Origin: Suillus spraguei
Lineage: Eukaryota; Basidiomycota; Agaricomycetes; Boletales; Suillaceae
Direction: 5' to 3'
Assembly: GCA_016800925.1 (NCBI GenBank)
Contig: JABCPU010000049.1
Span: forward strand, 124,001-188,000
Length of the DNA: 64,000 bases
A program made the translations under genes and the position numbers. Position 1 is the first letter of the stretch, and each line of letters begins with the position of its first letter. The notes beneath the pieces were generated by a model. That model searched no databases. It saw only the letters and a list, made by a program, of their open reading frames with translations, and was not told the origin of the DNA. Shown piece after piece: positions 10,947 to 22,953 of the stretch.

Positions 10947-13240
10947 GATATAACCCTCTCGTACGTGCTAATCTTTTCTTTTATATACGCAATGACTCTT
11001 CATTACAGGGTTCATACACGTTCACCTTTGATTCTCTATCTCAATTAGCGTATTAATTTATATCCATTGAACAATCTTCCTCAGTCTTTTGATCCCGTTC
11101 CCAGTCCCAGCCTCTTAATTCGTAAGGAAGCGTAGTCATCTAGTTATGTATATTTCTATAATACAGCTATCATCCTACTTATATGGATGGCCAAGCAGTG
11201 GCTGCCTCAGAGGAAAGATCTAATTATGTACTTTATGTTGCGCTGCGGTGCGGAATGCCAGATACTCACAATTGATCTCCATTTTCTTGATTCCAAGTTA
11301 TTCCCTGTTGAGAGATGCAACTCGTCACCTCGTGTAAAATGTCAATCTCGTCAACACGGAATCTGCTCGGTAGTCAGTGCTCAGTACTCAACTTTCAGGG
11401 GTTGTTTGAGAGTCTCAAAGTAGCTCCCATAAAGTGTCAGGTGGGCACCACTCCTTGAGAGTGGTTGAATGACTTGCCAGCAACTACAGATCTGTCAAAT
11501 ACGAGCCCATGTCAATGACGAACTGTACTCCGACGTACGAGTATCTGTATGTTGGAGTATTTAGTGACGAGCTCGACTCGGAAGGAGCCGAAACGGTGGT
11601 TACTAAGCCATATAGTCCCACACACCTCGAAACAACTTGGGGCTCAGGGCACCGTAGCTTAGTTAGCCACTTAGTGTCCTTCGAGCTTTATAGTGCTCTT
11701 CTTGCTTTGCTCGCGGCACCGTCGGCACGCTCACAGATACACCGCTCCGACGTCAGAGCACACTTTCTGGCAACTACTTACACCACCCATCTTCAGACGT
11801 TAGCTATCGCTTGCTTAACAGACTTCTCCATCGAATGATCAAACCAAGGGTTGTCGAGATGCGGATGCACAATATCACCTACAATATAAATGGCGAAACC
11901 TGTTTACTGATAACGCAAACAGAGGCATACCCTGAGAAGTATATCTTGAACCAATTGAGGATGTAGGACGGCTCAAAGACTCAATCCTTGAAAAGTATGG
12001 GACGGCGGTCTCCATCCCGGGTCCTACTCATACTAGCACTATTAGTATAATCGCATCAATGCACTAACCAACATAGAATAAGTGGTCGAGACTCCAGTTT
12101 GAATCATCGGCTTACTTGTAATCGTGCACTGCACAAGCTAGTAAATGACCTGCGGGATTCAGGATGTAGCGGGATGATAAGTTATCCTCCGCAACTTTTG
12201 ATCGCCATGATCGCATCAGAAAATTACATCTCTTCGCCTAGATTCAACCAAGATCAGCCTAATGCTTCAATGCTTCGACTTCGAGAACATGATATTACAT
12301 GTGCAAAAGTCACAGGATGTAACCTGTTGATCCGTGGAATTTGAGTTCACTGTCTAAGTAATGGGCATCTTCTGCTGGGATAGGGTAAGACTGCCGTATC
12401 AGAATCGGGGTGGAGAAGGAATTTTCAGCAGCTAGTCAATTTGTAGAGATTATATGATTATATACGTACTTGCAGTGTGCGAAATGGTTAGTCCTGATTA
12501 GTTTCCCCTAGGCTGTAGACTTTAGACGACAGAAGACGCTAGTTATTCATTCATGCTCATGGAGGGTGCTCGTAAAATAACCGCGAACAAGCAGATGGAT
12601 CGAAATCACGTGAGTATTTCTGTATGCGTGACATCCTACACAAAAACAGAAGGGAAGATGTTCGGTGTGTGAGCGTGTATTTCTAGATTATGAAAGGAAG
12701 AGCTAGCCCATTTGCAAGTAGAGCAGGAGGAGAACAAAAAGACGAGCGTGCCGAAGAGGATGAGCCAGGGCATCCGGCCAAGGCTTCCTATGGCAAAGGG
12801 AGAAGACAAGGCTAGAACATTCAAAATGCTCAAGTCTTAGCGGCCAACAAAAGTCTTAACCAGGTCGGATCAGCAGGTTCTAGTCTGCAGTCGTTCTATG
12901 GCGTACCTTTCTATATCGCTCATTTTCATCTTGCAGGGCATCACTGAAGCCGGTAGCTTATGGAGTCTGGACATGCGCTAAACTGGTTTCAGCTCCAGGA
13001 GGAAGTATTACCATTCTGGATTCTGAGGCATAGTCTATGAGCGTAGCAGTATGTCATCAAAGCGGATCAGGAGCCCCGTGAATATTTCCTCGGAGATGTT
13101 GAAGTTAGAGCGTAGACAGAAATGTGAGTGTGAGAGTTGAGACCCCCCCTATTTGCCTTTGTTTGGACATTGTGACCCCCATACGTTTCTTGGATCACTT
13201 AATGAACACATGTTCTCGATGCTCAAGCTGCATCAGGCCC
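10947..13240. other. gene-poor stretch
   Basis: No supported gene. A 109-codon open frame at 11509-11838 (+) and a 60-codon one at 12636-12833 (-) with a hydrophobic segment have no recognisable family or splice support. The right end is the SRP14 promoter. Confidence 0.45.
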
Positions 13241-13909
13241 ATGCAGCTCGTCGACAATAACACAGTGTGTCCTTCTGCCTTATTACAGTTGTTAGTGTGA
13301 TCGTTCAAGTAGTATTCAGTTTCTCCAACAGCTGGGTGCCCTCTTCGAAACGACCAAAGACAAGGGCACGATATGGCTCACTCATAAGCGATGTGCGTCT
13401 TGATCTATTGCTTCATTATTATTTTTGACTGACTTTCTGATTATGTGCAGTAACTCATGATGGCGATGACACCGTAATGAAAGAAGAAGATGGAAGCGAT
13501 GGGAACAGAGAATATCCCTGTATCGTTCGTGTTACTGATGGCAGGAAGGCAAAATTCTCCACCAAGGTATATGTCAGATTTTTTGCAAGGCTTCACTATA
13601 CTCATTATATACTCATTATATACCACCTTATAGATTTTATCAACAGACCTCGATAAATTCCACTCTGCTTACGGTGCCCTGCTCAAAGCATCCATGACCA
13701 CCCTTCGAAAGCGCGATAAAAAACGTGAAAAGCAACACGCTGAACAACTCGCAAAAAAGAAGCAGCGCATGGCAGATCCAGTTATTATCAATGGACCTAA
13801 ACGAGGGAACGGCCGACGCAAGAGGCAACGACAAGTCAAGGCAGCCCTTAAGCATGAGGACATAAAGGAGCGCGCAGCCAAGAGGGAAGAGGCGCGAACA
13901 AAGCAATGA
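13241..13909 (+). CDS. SRP14: signal recognition particle subunit SRP14
   Basis: Four exons (13241-13264, 13320-13392, 13451-13566, 13634-13909) with 55-67 bp introns give 162 residues. The first 8 codons (MQLVDNNT) are a separate exon. Exon 2 encodes FLQQLGALFETTKDKGTIWL, the start of the SRP9/14 alpha-beta fold. Exon 3 carries PCIVRVTDGRKAKFSTK, the RNA-binding strand region, and exon 4 carries the LDKFHSAYGALLKASMTTLR helix. The last 60 residues are strongly basic (Lys/Arg-rich), as in fungal SRP14, which is longer than the core domain. With SRP RNA and other subunits it forms the Alu domain that pauses translation of secretory proteins. It is followed after 406 bp by the DUF726 gene on the same strand. 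Confidence 0.93.
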
Positions 13910-14315
13910 GGGATCGATCGTAAACATGACTGTTGGAAAAAGTATGTTGTACGCTGCTGTAATTATCCGCTCACTACGTCGACTATCGATACGATGTCTA
14001 TGCGGAATTTGCTTGGGATCTTGATGAGATCTGATATTTCGCCTGACAGTGACGCAGATGGGTATCCTTGAATACTTCTAGCTCATCATCCCAATTCGAA
14101 AGGAAGGCTCAAAAGGAGAAACTCATATCTATGTTTCTCAATATTTAGTCAAAATCCGATGAGTAGAGCGTGGGAAGTAAGAGTAAGGCAAGGCTTGTCT
14201 ACAGTACGGTACTACCTCTAGGGACGAATATCGTCATAGAGCCATTACTTCCCCTTGATTTCCCACCTCGATGTCTTTAATCTGAGAATTACCAAACCCT
14301 CCACATCCTTCAGAA
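13910..14315. other. intergenic, promoter of the DUF726 gene
   Basis: Noncoding. It contains the SRP14 3' region and a pyrimidine-rich stretch (about 14245-14315) just before the ATG at 14316. Nothing else was seen. Confidence 0.5.
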
Positions 14316-17300
14316 ATGCCAGTGGAACCTACTCACCCGACGAATCCATTCTCTTTTGATGACGATGATGAAGAAGGATGGCAGGAAATGCCAGTCATTA
14401 AAGAGGATGACTTCGCAGGCGGTCTTGACGAAGAAGATCAGAAGAAATACCACTACATGCCATCATCAAAGAAACTGTTGCAATCTGCATCGACAGTTGG
14501 CAATGCAACTGGCAATCTCATCGATTTCGACGACGAGGGTGTCGAATGGCGCTCCAAGACAGATCAGAATGAGAACGAGTATACTAGACTGCGGGTCAAC
14601 GAAGAGGATGAGGCGGATGAGGTTCACCTGCGCACGCGATACCTATTTGACGAGGACAAGGCTATGACCCCGCTCAGCCAGATGCAAGCGACCAAGAATA
14701 TGTTAACTGAAGCACAGCGCATTGCCTACGTCGGTGTTTGCGCCCTCGCGACGAAAGAAATGGTGCAGAAGCTCAAGATGACTAAGAGAAAGGAGCTTAA
14801 AGCATCTTTCCAACATATGGAGCTATGGGCGATGAAGATCATGGGCCGGCTCTATTACCACATGGAACTCGAAACTGCAGGTAAACTCGCGCATCTTTTT
14901 AGTTGAACAAGTGGGATCACGTATGCTCAAATCTATGTCAGAACAGAAGATGATAGACAGCCTAGCTGCCCATGGTGTGCAAGCGATAGATCTTGTACCA
15001 TCGCTAATGACAACCCATACCGTTGCTAACCCCGAATACGACCCTGTTGAAGCGCGGCGGCGGGCTGAAGCTCAAGGGTTGAAGGAAGATACGACGAGCA
15101 GGCGGGCCTCCGGAGGTGATAAATTTCGACCTTCTAGCCTGGTGTCGGACGGGCGTAGTCCTCCTCAGACACCAACATCACCTTCCTCGGCCACTCGGAC
15201 GACCTTTCAGACTACCGCGAAAGTTCTTGAAGGCACTGCTGTTGATTCTGCATCGATGGGAGTCACTACGACGCTTTCATCGGCTGAAAAAGACGTTACA
15301 CTTGATATCCGGTGGACTGTTCTGTGCGACCTGTTCCTTATGCTCATTGCGGACAGTGTCTACGACGCAAGATCACGTGTATTACTGGAGAGCGTGGCTC
15401 TCAAGCTCGGACTTGGGTGGCTGGATGTGGTCAAGTTTGAGGCGCGTGTGACGGAGGCGCTTGAGATTCAAGAAGGCGTCGAGAAGATGGAGAATCAGGA
15501 AATTATTGAAGGATCATCAAAGGCTGCGCGGAAGAAGCGATATATGATGATGGGTCTGGCTACACTTGGTGAACTCATTTATTCCGATCAAGATGTACGA
15601 CAAGTGCTAATAATTTTACCGTGCATTTGAACACAGGCGGTGGTCTGGTTATTGGACTTTCTGCAGGACTTCTCGCGCCTGTTATTGGTGCTGGTCTCGG
15701 CGCAGCCTTTACTGCTGTCGGCATATCTGGGACAACAGGATTCCTTGCTGGGGCTGGTGGGGCCGCTGTGATCACAACTGGAGGAGTTCTGACTGGCTCT
15801 GGGATCGCTGCTCAAGGAATGGCTCGACGTACGCAGCAAGTACGAATATTTGATGTCCTACCGCTACACAATAACAAGCGTGTCAGCTGCATCCTTACCG
15901 TTCCTGGGTGCGTCCATCCTCAATTGCGGATATATCAATTGTCTCAGATTTGTGGTGTAGATTCATGAATGGCAAGCTTGATGATGTCCGCCTACCTTTC
16001 AGTGTTTTGGATCCCATTGTGGGCGATGTATTCAGTATACTTTGGGAGCCTGAGATGATTCAAGAAACCGGTAGTGCGCTAAAGATTCTGACCGGGGAAA
16101 TCCTGTCACAAACTGTTCAGACTGTACTCCAACATACTGTGATGACTGCACTAATGAGCGGACTTCAATGGCCAATCAGTAGGCGTGGTGTCAATTTGCA
16201 TTTTCTAAATAGATTAGCTCACCAGGACTTCATCAGTTCTCACAAAACTTGGTTACCTGATTGATAATCCTTGGAGCAACGCACTCGACCGTGCCCGGGC
16301 AGCTGGCAGTGTTCTTGCACAGCTCCTTATTCATCGTCATCTTGGTGTTCGACCTATCACACTCATCGGGTTCTCTCTTGGCGCACGTGTCATTTTCTAC
16401 GCCCTCCTCGATCTTGCCAAGGCAAAAGCTTTTGGTATCGTACAAGACGTTTTCCTCCTCGGAGCCACATTAACGGCATCGACGAGTACATGGTGCAATG
16501 CCCGCAGCGTCGTTTCGGGGCGCTTTGTTAACGCATTTGCGAAACATGACTGGGTACTGAACTACCTCTTTCGTGCAACCAGTGGTGGTTTAAATACGGT
16601 TGCAGGCTTGCGGCCAATCGAGAATGTGCCAGGTTTAGAGAATGTCGATGTTACGGATAAGATATCGGGGCACATGAGCTATCGGGCATTCATGCCGCTC
16701 ATATTAGACCAGCTTGGGTTCCCCGTTTCGTGTGATTACTTCGATGAGCCCGTTGTACGTGGCTCGTTTTGTCGGGCCGGTTTTTTCCTAATTAATATTC
16801 GTAGGAACCTGAATTCAACGAGGAGAGGGTCGTTGTGAGAGAAGGGGACCATACACAGAAAAAGAAGTGGTTTTCTAGAAAGAAGAGACCGTCAACGTCA
16901 CCAGCACCAGTGTCGAGACCACCCTCGACAACTTCTTTTGCTTCATCGAGGCGGAAGCCCTCTTCACTAGGGAAACCGCCTGATGATGACGATGAACCGC
17001 CTCGCGAATCCACGGGGACCCCACCACCTCATAATACCAATCCTCATTCAACACAGCCTTCCGGTGGCCGATCACCAAGTTCTTCCACTGATGTTCCTGT
17101 TCGTGCAGGATTCGATCTGAAGGCCATTAAAGATATGATAGGACAATCGGAGAAGACTCCCGAGGAAATGCAAATTCCTCAGCCTTCCCAAATTTACTCA
17201 TCCCTAGTCGTATCACAGTCAGAATCAGCTCCACCCGCCTATACAATTACACCCACACACCACGTTGCCAACCCTAGTTTATATGTGGCTGACGTTCACT

Positions 17301-17728
17301 CAAGCGCTGGCTTGCGCGCTTCCTCGCTGTCACTCCACCATGTGCCTGATTCCGGCGATGACGAACAGGGCATACCCCCAGTTTCCGATGGTCTTGGCCT
17401 TCCAGATCACCCGAGCTATCCTTCTTCAGCCACCCCTCCCACCTCTATCCCTCAAATATCTTTGGGTAAAAATGAGAGATCGATATGGCCTCCACCAGAG
17501 AATAGAAATTCTCTATTTGGAAATCCCTTTGCGGGTAGCCCAGTCTTATTTGAGAACTCGAATGACCTACATGGGACATCTGCAGCAGCTGGTCCCTCAG
17601 CGTCGCTTTCGTTTGGTGGAACAGACGGGACCATAACTTTGCAGGGTATGGGGCAAGATCCTTGGGGCATTCCTGTTGGAGACCCGAAGAAAACTCCTAA
17701 TTATCTGACCAACCCTTGGTCAACTTGA
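14316..17728 (+). CDS. DUF726 / TMCO4-like alpha/beta hydrolase
   Basis: Six exons: 14316-14880, 14942-15568, 15637-15907, 15961-16178, 16237-16754, 16805-17728. Their sum is 3123 nt in one frame, giving 1040 residues. The N-terminus is acidic. A glycine/alanine-rich hydrophobic block, GLVIGLSAGLLAPVIGAGLG and following (exon 3), forms likely membrane helices. It is followed by LPLHNNKRVSCILTVPGFMN and the nucleophile elbow GFSLGAR (16368-16388), whose Ser is the expected catalytic nucleophile. HMSYRAFMPLILDQLGF lies near the end of the domain. The last 300 residues are Ser/Pro-rich and disordered. DUF726 proteins include yeast Mil1 (YFL034W), linked to clathrin-adaptor AP-1 recruitment, and animal TMCO4; lipase activity is unproven. 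The second-to-third exon region is also Ser/Thr-rich. No defect was seen. Confidence 0.93.
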
Positions 17729-18709
17729 CCGTGTTGGGCAATGTATGATCATGGTGGGACCCATACATGCCCATCTCTGGGACTTAATGCAAGTAGTAGC
17801 ATATTTCGGATCCTCCAAGGTATTGCGCATATGTAGAAACCATAACGCACACTTTGGCTTCATTTTCCTGACTTAGCTATATCTGACTAGTATATCATAC
17901 CAAGTACATTCACTCCGGCCCTCCGACTTCCCGGTTGAACCGCTGATAAGTTCAGGCTGAATGTACAAGATGGTATATTTCAACAACCAGTTGGATTTGA
18001 AGCTGGAGCCAAGTAAATTAGAACACCGTTGTGCCAACTTATGAAATCCAAGTCGCCGGTTGCCGGGATGCTGGCAGCCAAGGCCTCAGAGTTGGGTTAA
18101 CGAGATCAGTGAACCATGCGCTTATCATCTTCCAATTGACCATGAGAAATCATCGTTCGATTTATACTAAGCTGATGAGCAGACAGTCTGGGATTCCTCG
18201 GCGTTTCTCAAGGTGAGTCTTTTCCGCCATTTGAACCTCCTCCCAATGAGTACGGCACCTGCGGGTAATCCAGTACATACATTCCTCGTACCAGGTTAGA
18301 ATTTGTTCTGATTTGTTGCTAATAATGGCTCCTTACAATGTGCTCGTAGCAACAGGTCTTCTGGGCATTGATCTAATGTGAAACAATTAAAGTTCACCTT
18401 AGCTTCCCCAAAAAAGAGGCTAACTGTGGAAGCCATCATGGTCACAAGCTCAGCGCTCAGGACCGAAGGCTTTTGCGGGTAAGCTAGCTCCACCAGTCGG
18501 AGTTCATCTTGATATTGTTAGTGACTGAACCGGGCACACCGTAACGTTCCACAGTTCCATAATATATATTCCACTGCTGTTATGCACCCACGAACTTAGC
18601 ATTGGCTTTCCTTTCCTCTCAGGCTCTCAGTCCTGTTGCCTTGAGTGTTTGGGCTCTTCTCGAAGTTCATTCTATCTATCGAATCGTACCACACATCACC
18701 TTGTGTTTC
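17729..18709. other. intergenic
   Basis: No gene found. Several short splice-like sites (for example near 18211) have no adjoining coding sequence. The right part is upstream of the gene starting at 18710. Confidence 0.45.
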
Positions 18710-19375
18710 ATGTCGCCAAGACCGATCCTCAAACAATGTCGACAACGACATGATGTATTTCCGTTCTCCGCACATTCAACGGCTCCGAGTCCCCCACCGC
18801 GCCGTGTTCACTTCCCGCCAACGCCAACCCTCACTTCTACGTATGCTGCCCACTCGTCGGCTACGTATGATCGGTCGCCTGTCTCGGTCTCTCTCAATCA
18901 GTGTGCACTGCCCGGGCGCCATGAGCGAGAGTTTGTCTGTAGCGATGACGGTCGCTCATATCAAACGGCCGAGATCAAGGGAGACTATTTCCACCCTCGT
19001 GCCTATGAGGCGTGTGCCCCAGAGCCATCAGGTCACACCCACATTCATATTCCACGCTCTCCTCAACTTACCCCTGACATCTTGTCAGTATCTTTTGAAC
19101 ATGACAGCTTGGTGACACCACTACCACCACCTGACACTGCGATACGCCGAATACCTGTCCGTTTCACGGCTGCTGACTCGACGATACCCTTTACACGACA
19201 TACACAAGATGAAATTGATACCACATTTACATTCTTGCAGCATCCATCGCAGGCGAAGGGAAAGCGTGGGATGAAGAGAAACTCGCGTAGAAAGGGGACA
19301 GATCATTTGAGTAGCGACCGTACGGGGTTCGCCATGCCTTCTCTGGACTTTGATGGCTGCCTAGGAGGATTTTGA
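18710..19375 (+). CDS. basidiomycete protein with RVHF motif
   Basis: Single exon, 221 residues from MSPRPILKQC to TGA at 19373-19375. An in-frame ATG lies further upstream at 18602, but MSPRPILK is the start I recognise from related Agaricomycete proteins. Conserved features are the N-terminal PRPILK, then RRVHFPPTPTLTSTYAAHSS (18800 onward), SATYDRSPVSVS, and KGDYFHPRAYEA. The C-terminus is basic (about residues 175-205) and ends in a short hydrophobic/acidic motif. RVHF fits the RVxF docking consensus for protein phosphatase 1, which is an inference from the motif alone. Function is unknown. No membrane segment or signal peptide. Confidence 0.8.
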   Translation: MSPRPILKQCRQRHDVFPFSAHSTAPSPPPRRVHFPPTPTLTSTYAAHSSATYDRSPVSVSLNQCALPGRHEREFVCSDDGRSYQTAEIKGDYFHPRAYEACAPEPSGHTHIHIPRSPQLTPDILSVSFEHDSLVTPLPPPDTAIRRIPVRFTAADSTIPFTRHTQDEIDTTFTFLQHPSQAKGKRGMKRNSRRKGTDHLSSDRTGFAMPSLDFDGCLGGF

Positions 19376-20630
19376 TCACACTTTTATACCTTTGACCGCC
19401 TACACACTGGAATCGATATCCCCTCGATCACCTAACATATACTATGTAGTCAATACATGTGACCTTGACATCAAACGCCAACGTAGACATGTGGGGCATA
19501 ACACCTTACTCATGGTTCCAAAAATGTGAAGGGGACAGCAGGTCCTCTACACTTTGCAAGTATTATCCTATAGAGTACTACACAAATGTATGTAGGAAAA
19601 GAAAGAAAAAGCGAACATACCAACGAAAATCAGAGTAATGGAATGAACTTACTGTCGCCATTCTGTAGTCTCGTGTGACATTTCTCCCTAGACACTGATA
19701 TTCGTCAAGGAGCAATGCCCGGATAAAAATATGTGAGGATACATTTTTACCCTGCGGTGATACGGCTCGGACAATATTGCCGACACGCGAAAAATATAAG
19801 AACGTGCTTACTCGGATACGGCTTGAACGGAAGACACGATCATCAGGCAAGTAATTCCTGCATATCTACGGAGAAAGTCAGATTGCAACATCGGCGCGAC
19901 TTACTATTTGGTGTAGGGGCACAAGACCGACGCACCTGGACCAGTCACAACGGGGGAAGGGAAGAGAAAATTCGTGGATAGGAGTTTTCGGACAGGCTCC
20001 CTCGGCCTTCTATGTAATTTCTCAAGGTGGTGGGGATTAATAAAGACACAGCAAGCTGGCCGTCTCGGTGGAAGTCTGTCGTTCCGCCGAACAAGGCTCA
20101 AGGGTCATTAGAGCTTTCTTTAATACTGCTCGGATCTTACCTCTACGAAGCACATCAGCAAACTAGAGTGTTTATATTCCACCTACTTACTAGGGAAGAC
20201 TGGGACCCGGGGATAATTCTACCGTTTCACAATCAATCAATAGATATATGTATCACGTACTTGCCATTGACAAAAAGATGCATCGTCTTTTCCGGGGACG
20301 CAGAACGACCAAGTCGATCAAAACATGATCTGCCAGTGAAGGAAGGGCTTGGTAATTAGAAGCACTGCCTGCACTTTCAAGGGAAAAACTTGCGTGATTG
20401 CTGTGTATGCGGGGGAAGGTCGAAGGTTTCAAGTATACACTTTGAGGCTTGCTCTGTCTATGCGGTCAGTGCACAAAGGTTCACAGCGGAATTTAAAAAG
20501 CCGAGAGGCGTGGGAGTGGCGCAGACGCCGTTCAACAGACGACTTCCCTTTGCTCGTGTCTTCGTCCGCAACCTCCATCACCGTCGTTTTGCCATCAACC
20601 ACTTTCATCTCCTGACTATAGTTCACCGTA
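19376..20630. other. intergenic, H3 upstream region
   Basis: No supported gene. On the minus strand at about 19580-20360 there are several short open stretches flanked by splice-like sites, but they could not be chained into a recognisable protein. The right end is the histone H3 promoter. Confidence 0.4.
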
Positions 20631-21334
<704 letters not shown>

Positions 21335-22953
21335 GTTACCACCGACTGTTCTACCACTATGTCTCCTTTACTTTGTTGTCTGTCTGCGATTCCTATATGA
21401 TAGGCCTCTTACGCGTAGTGTGTACGATTGAACGCCCCCAACCTTTGTCAGCCATTCATTCTCGTTTTTTGATATTATATATTGGACTGACTGGGCTGCA
21501 TCCCCGGAGTTTCAGTAGATAAAATTGTTGTAAAGTGTGCAATGCATGTGCCTCTCCGCAGTATTTGTGCTCATGAAAAGTACAGTCATCGACAGACCAG
21601 AATCTGTAAAACGCATAGCCGCTTTTGTTTATTGTTGGAGCGAAACCAAATAGAGGCGCGCACGCTACATAGCTACTTTTGTAACTTGCTTGTGGAATAC
21701 TAGTACAGCAACCGCCGACCATCATCATCACGCACGGAAATCATCGACATATATATACCAGATGTTGCGAAGCAGTAGTGCGTTGTTGGTCCATACAGGG
21801 CATGTCATCGAAGGCCGTAGCACAAGTGACAGGATACAGCCATCAAGCAGTCAGTCGAGCTCTCGTAACTTACAGGTTCAGCTTTTCGAAAACCGCTGGA
21901 AAATGATCGTCCTCGTCTACTTGCAGCACAGGACGTCGCAGTAAGTGAAGGCATAAAAGTATTTTAAATTTAACACCTAATCGTTACAGTACCTTATTTC
22001 ATGTGTCAAGCGCACTCCTGATATATTTCTATCTGAACTACAAGGTGCTCTACGGAAGGCGAGGGACATTGAGGTGTCTCTTGCCACCATCGGATGAATA
22101 CTACATAGGGATGGGTTGACCCACAAACATGTATGTAAAATATGTGTTAACGAAAGGACTCTGGCTTGAAGAACCAGGATTCGAGTCAGACATGTTGGGA
22201 ATGAATCGATGATTGATGCAACGACTCATCGACATCCCTTGCTAGCAGGATTTATACCACAGAGCAGCCTGAGTGAGTGCCTAGAAGGACGATCATTGTC
22301 ATATGATCTGAAAACCATCGTTTTCGACAGAGACGAAGAGACAGCGATCTCGCTAAAATGCTAGAGTTGCAGAAACCGAGTGGAGCCCATTTGACTCGGA
22401 TGATACAACATTATAGTGTCTTGCACAACGAGGGCTTGGTTGCTTGACAAGGTCACCTGCAGTTGTCGATAACCACCACCATGTGCGGCTGGTCGCAGGT
22501 CAGTGCGCATGGTGCGATTCCAGGGTCTCGTCCCCCAACACAAGCCCAAGTCAAGTCAAAGATTTAGAAAAGAAGCTAGCGCCTCTGTTTGGTTTCGCTC
22601 CAGCAATAAACAAAAGTGGCTATATGTGTTTTACAGTCGATATGTAATGGCTTGGCGTAATTATTTAGCGCGCTGCTGCACCCATGGTCATATCACGTGG
22701 GATTCACAAAACATGGAGTCGCTGTCCAAACTACACCTTAGGTTTGTATTGGTGAAAGAACTAGTAATATAGTACACCCGGCTGTCCCCATGACAGTCAC
22801 TCTATACTTGGCTATCACGCAATCATCACGACTTCACCATCAAGATAATGATTACTTTGCCTTCAATACTTACTGTGATTTGCTAATAGCTATACCATGA
22901 TTAGATCTTGAAAGCACGCCCTGCTTGTCTTTTTATCCTTCAATATTATTGCC
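21335..22953. other. intergenic with an inverted repeat
   Basis: No gene supported. It contains a 54-56 bp inverted repeat, listed separately. The rest is unremarkable. Confidence 0.5.
21604..22636. repeat. diverged inverted repeat, arms 54-56 bp
   Basis: Left arm 21604-21657 and right arm 22581-22636 are reverse complements with only a few differences. On its coding-like side each arm reads APLFGFAPTINKSGY or APLFGFAPAINKSGY. The arms are 920 bp apart. The interior has no transposase-like frame. It could be a MITE-like remnant or a small inverted duplication. Confidence 0.7.

Noticed and set aside
11509..11838. 109-codon plus-strand open frame
   Set aside because: No recognisable domain, no splice partners, and it lies in low-information sequence.
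12636..12833. Minus-strand frame with a hydrophobic stretch (PWLILFGTLVFLF)
   Set aside because: It could be the last exon of a tiny membrane protein, since another frame there ends LLLLYLQMG, but no upstream exon or start could be joined to it.
14881..14911. Ultra-short intron of 22 or 31 bp in the DUF726 gene
   Set aside because: A 61-bp intron (14881-14941) with a normal acceptor restores TAEQKMID in phase and fits the family better.
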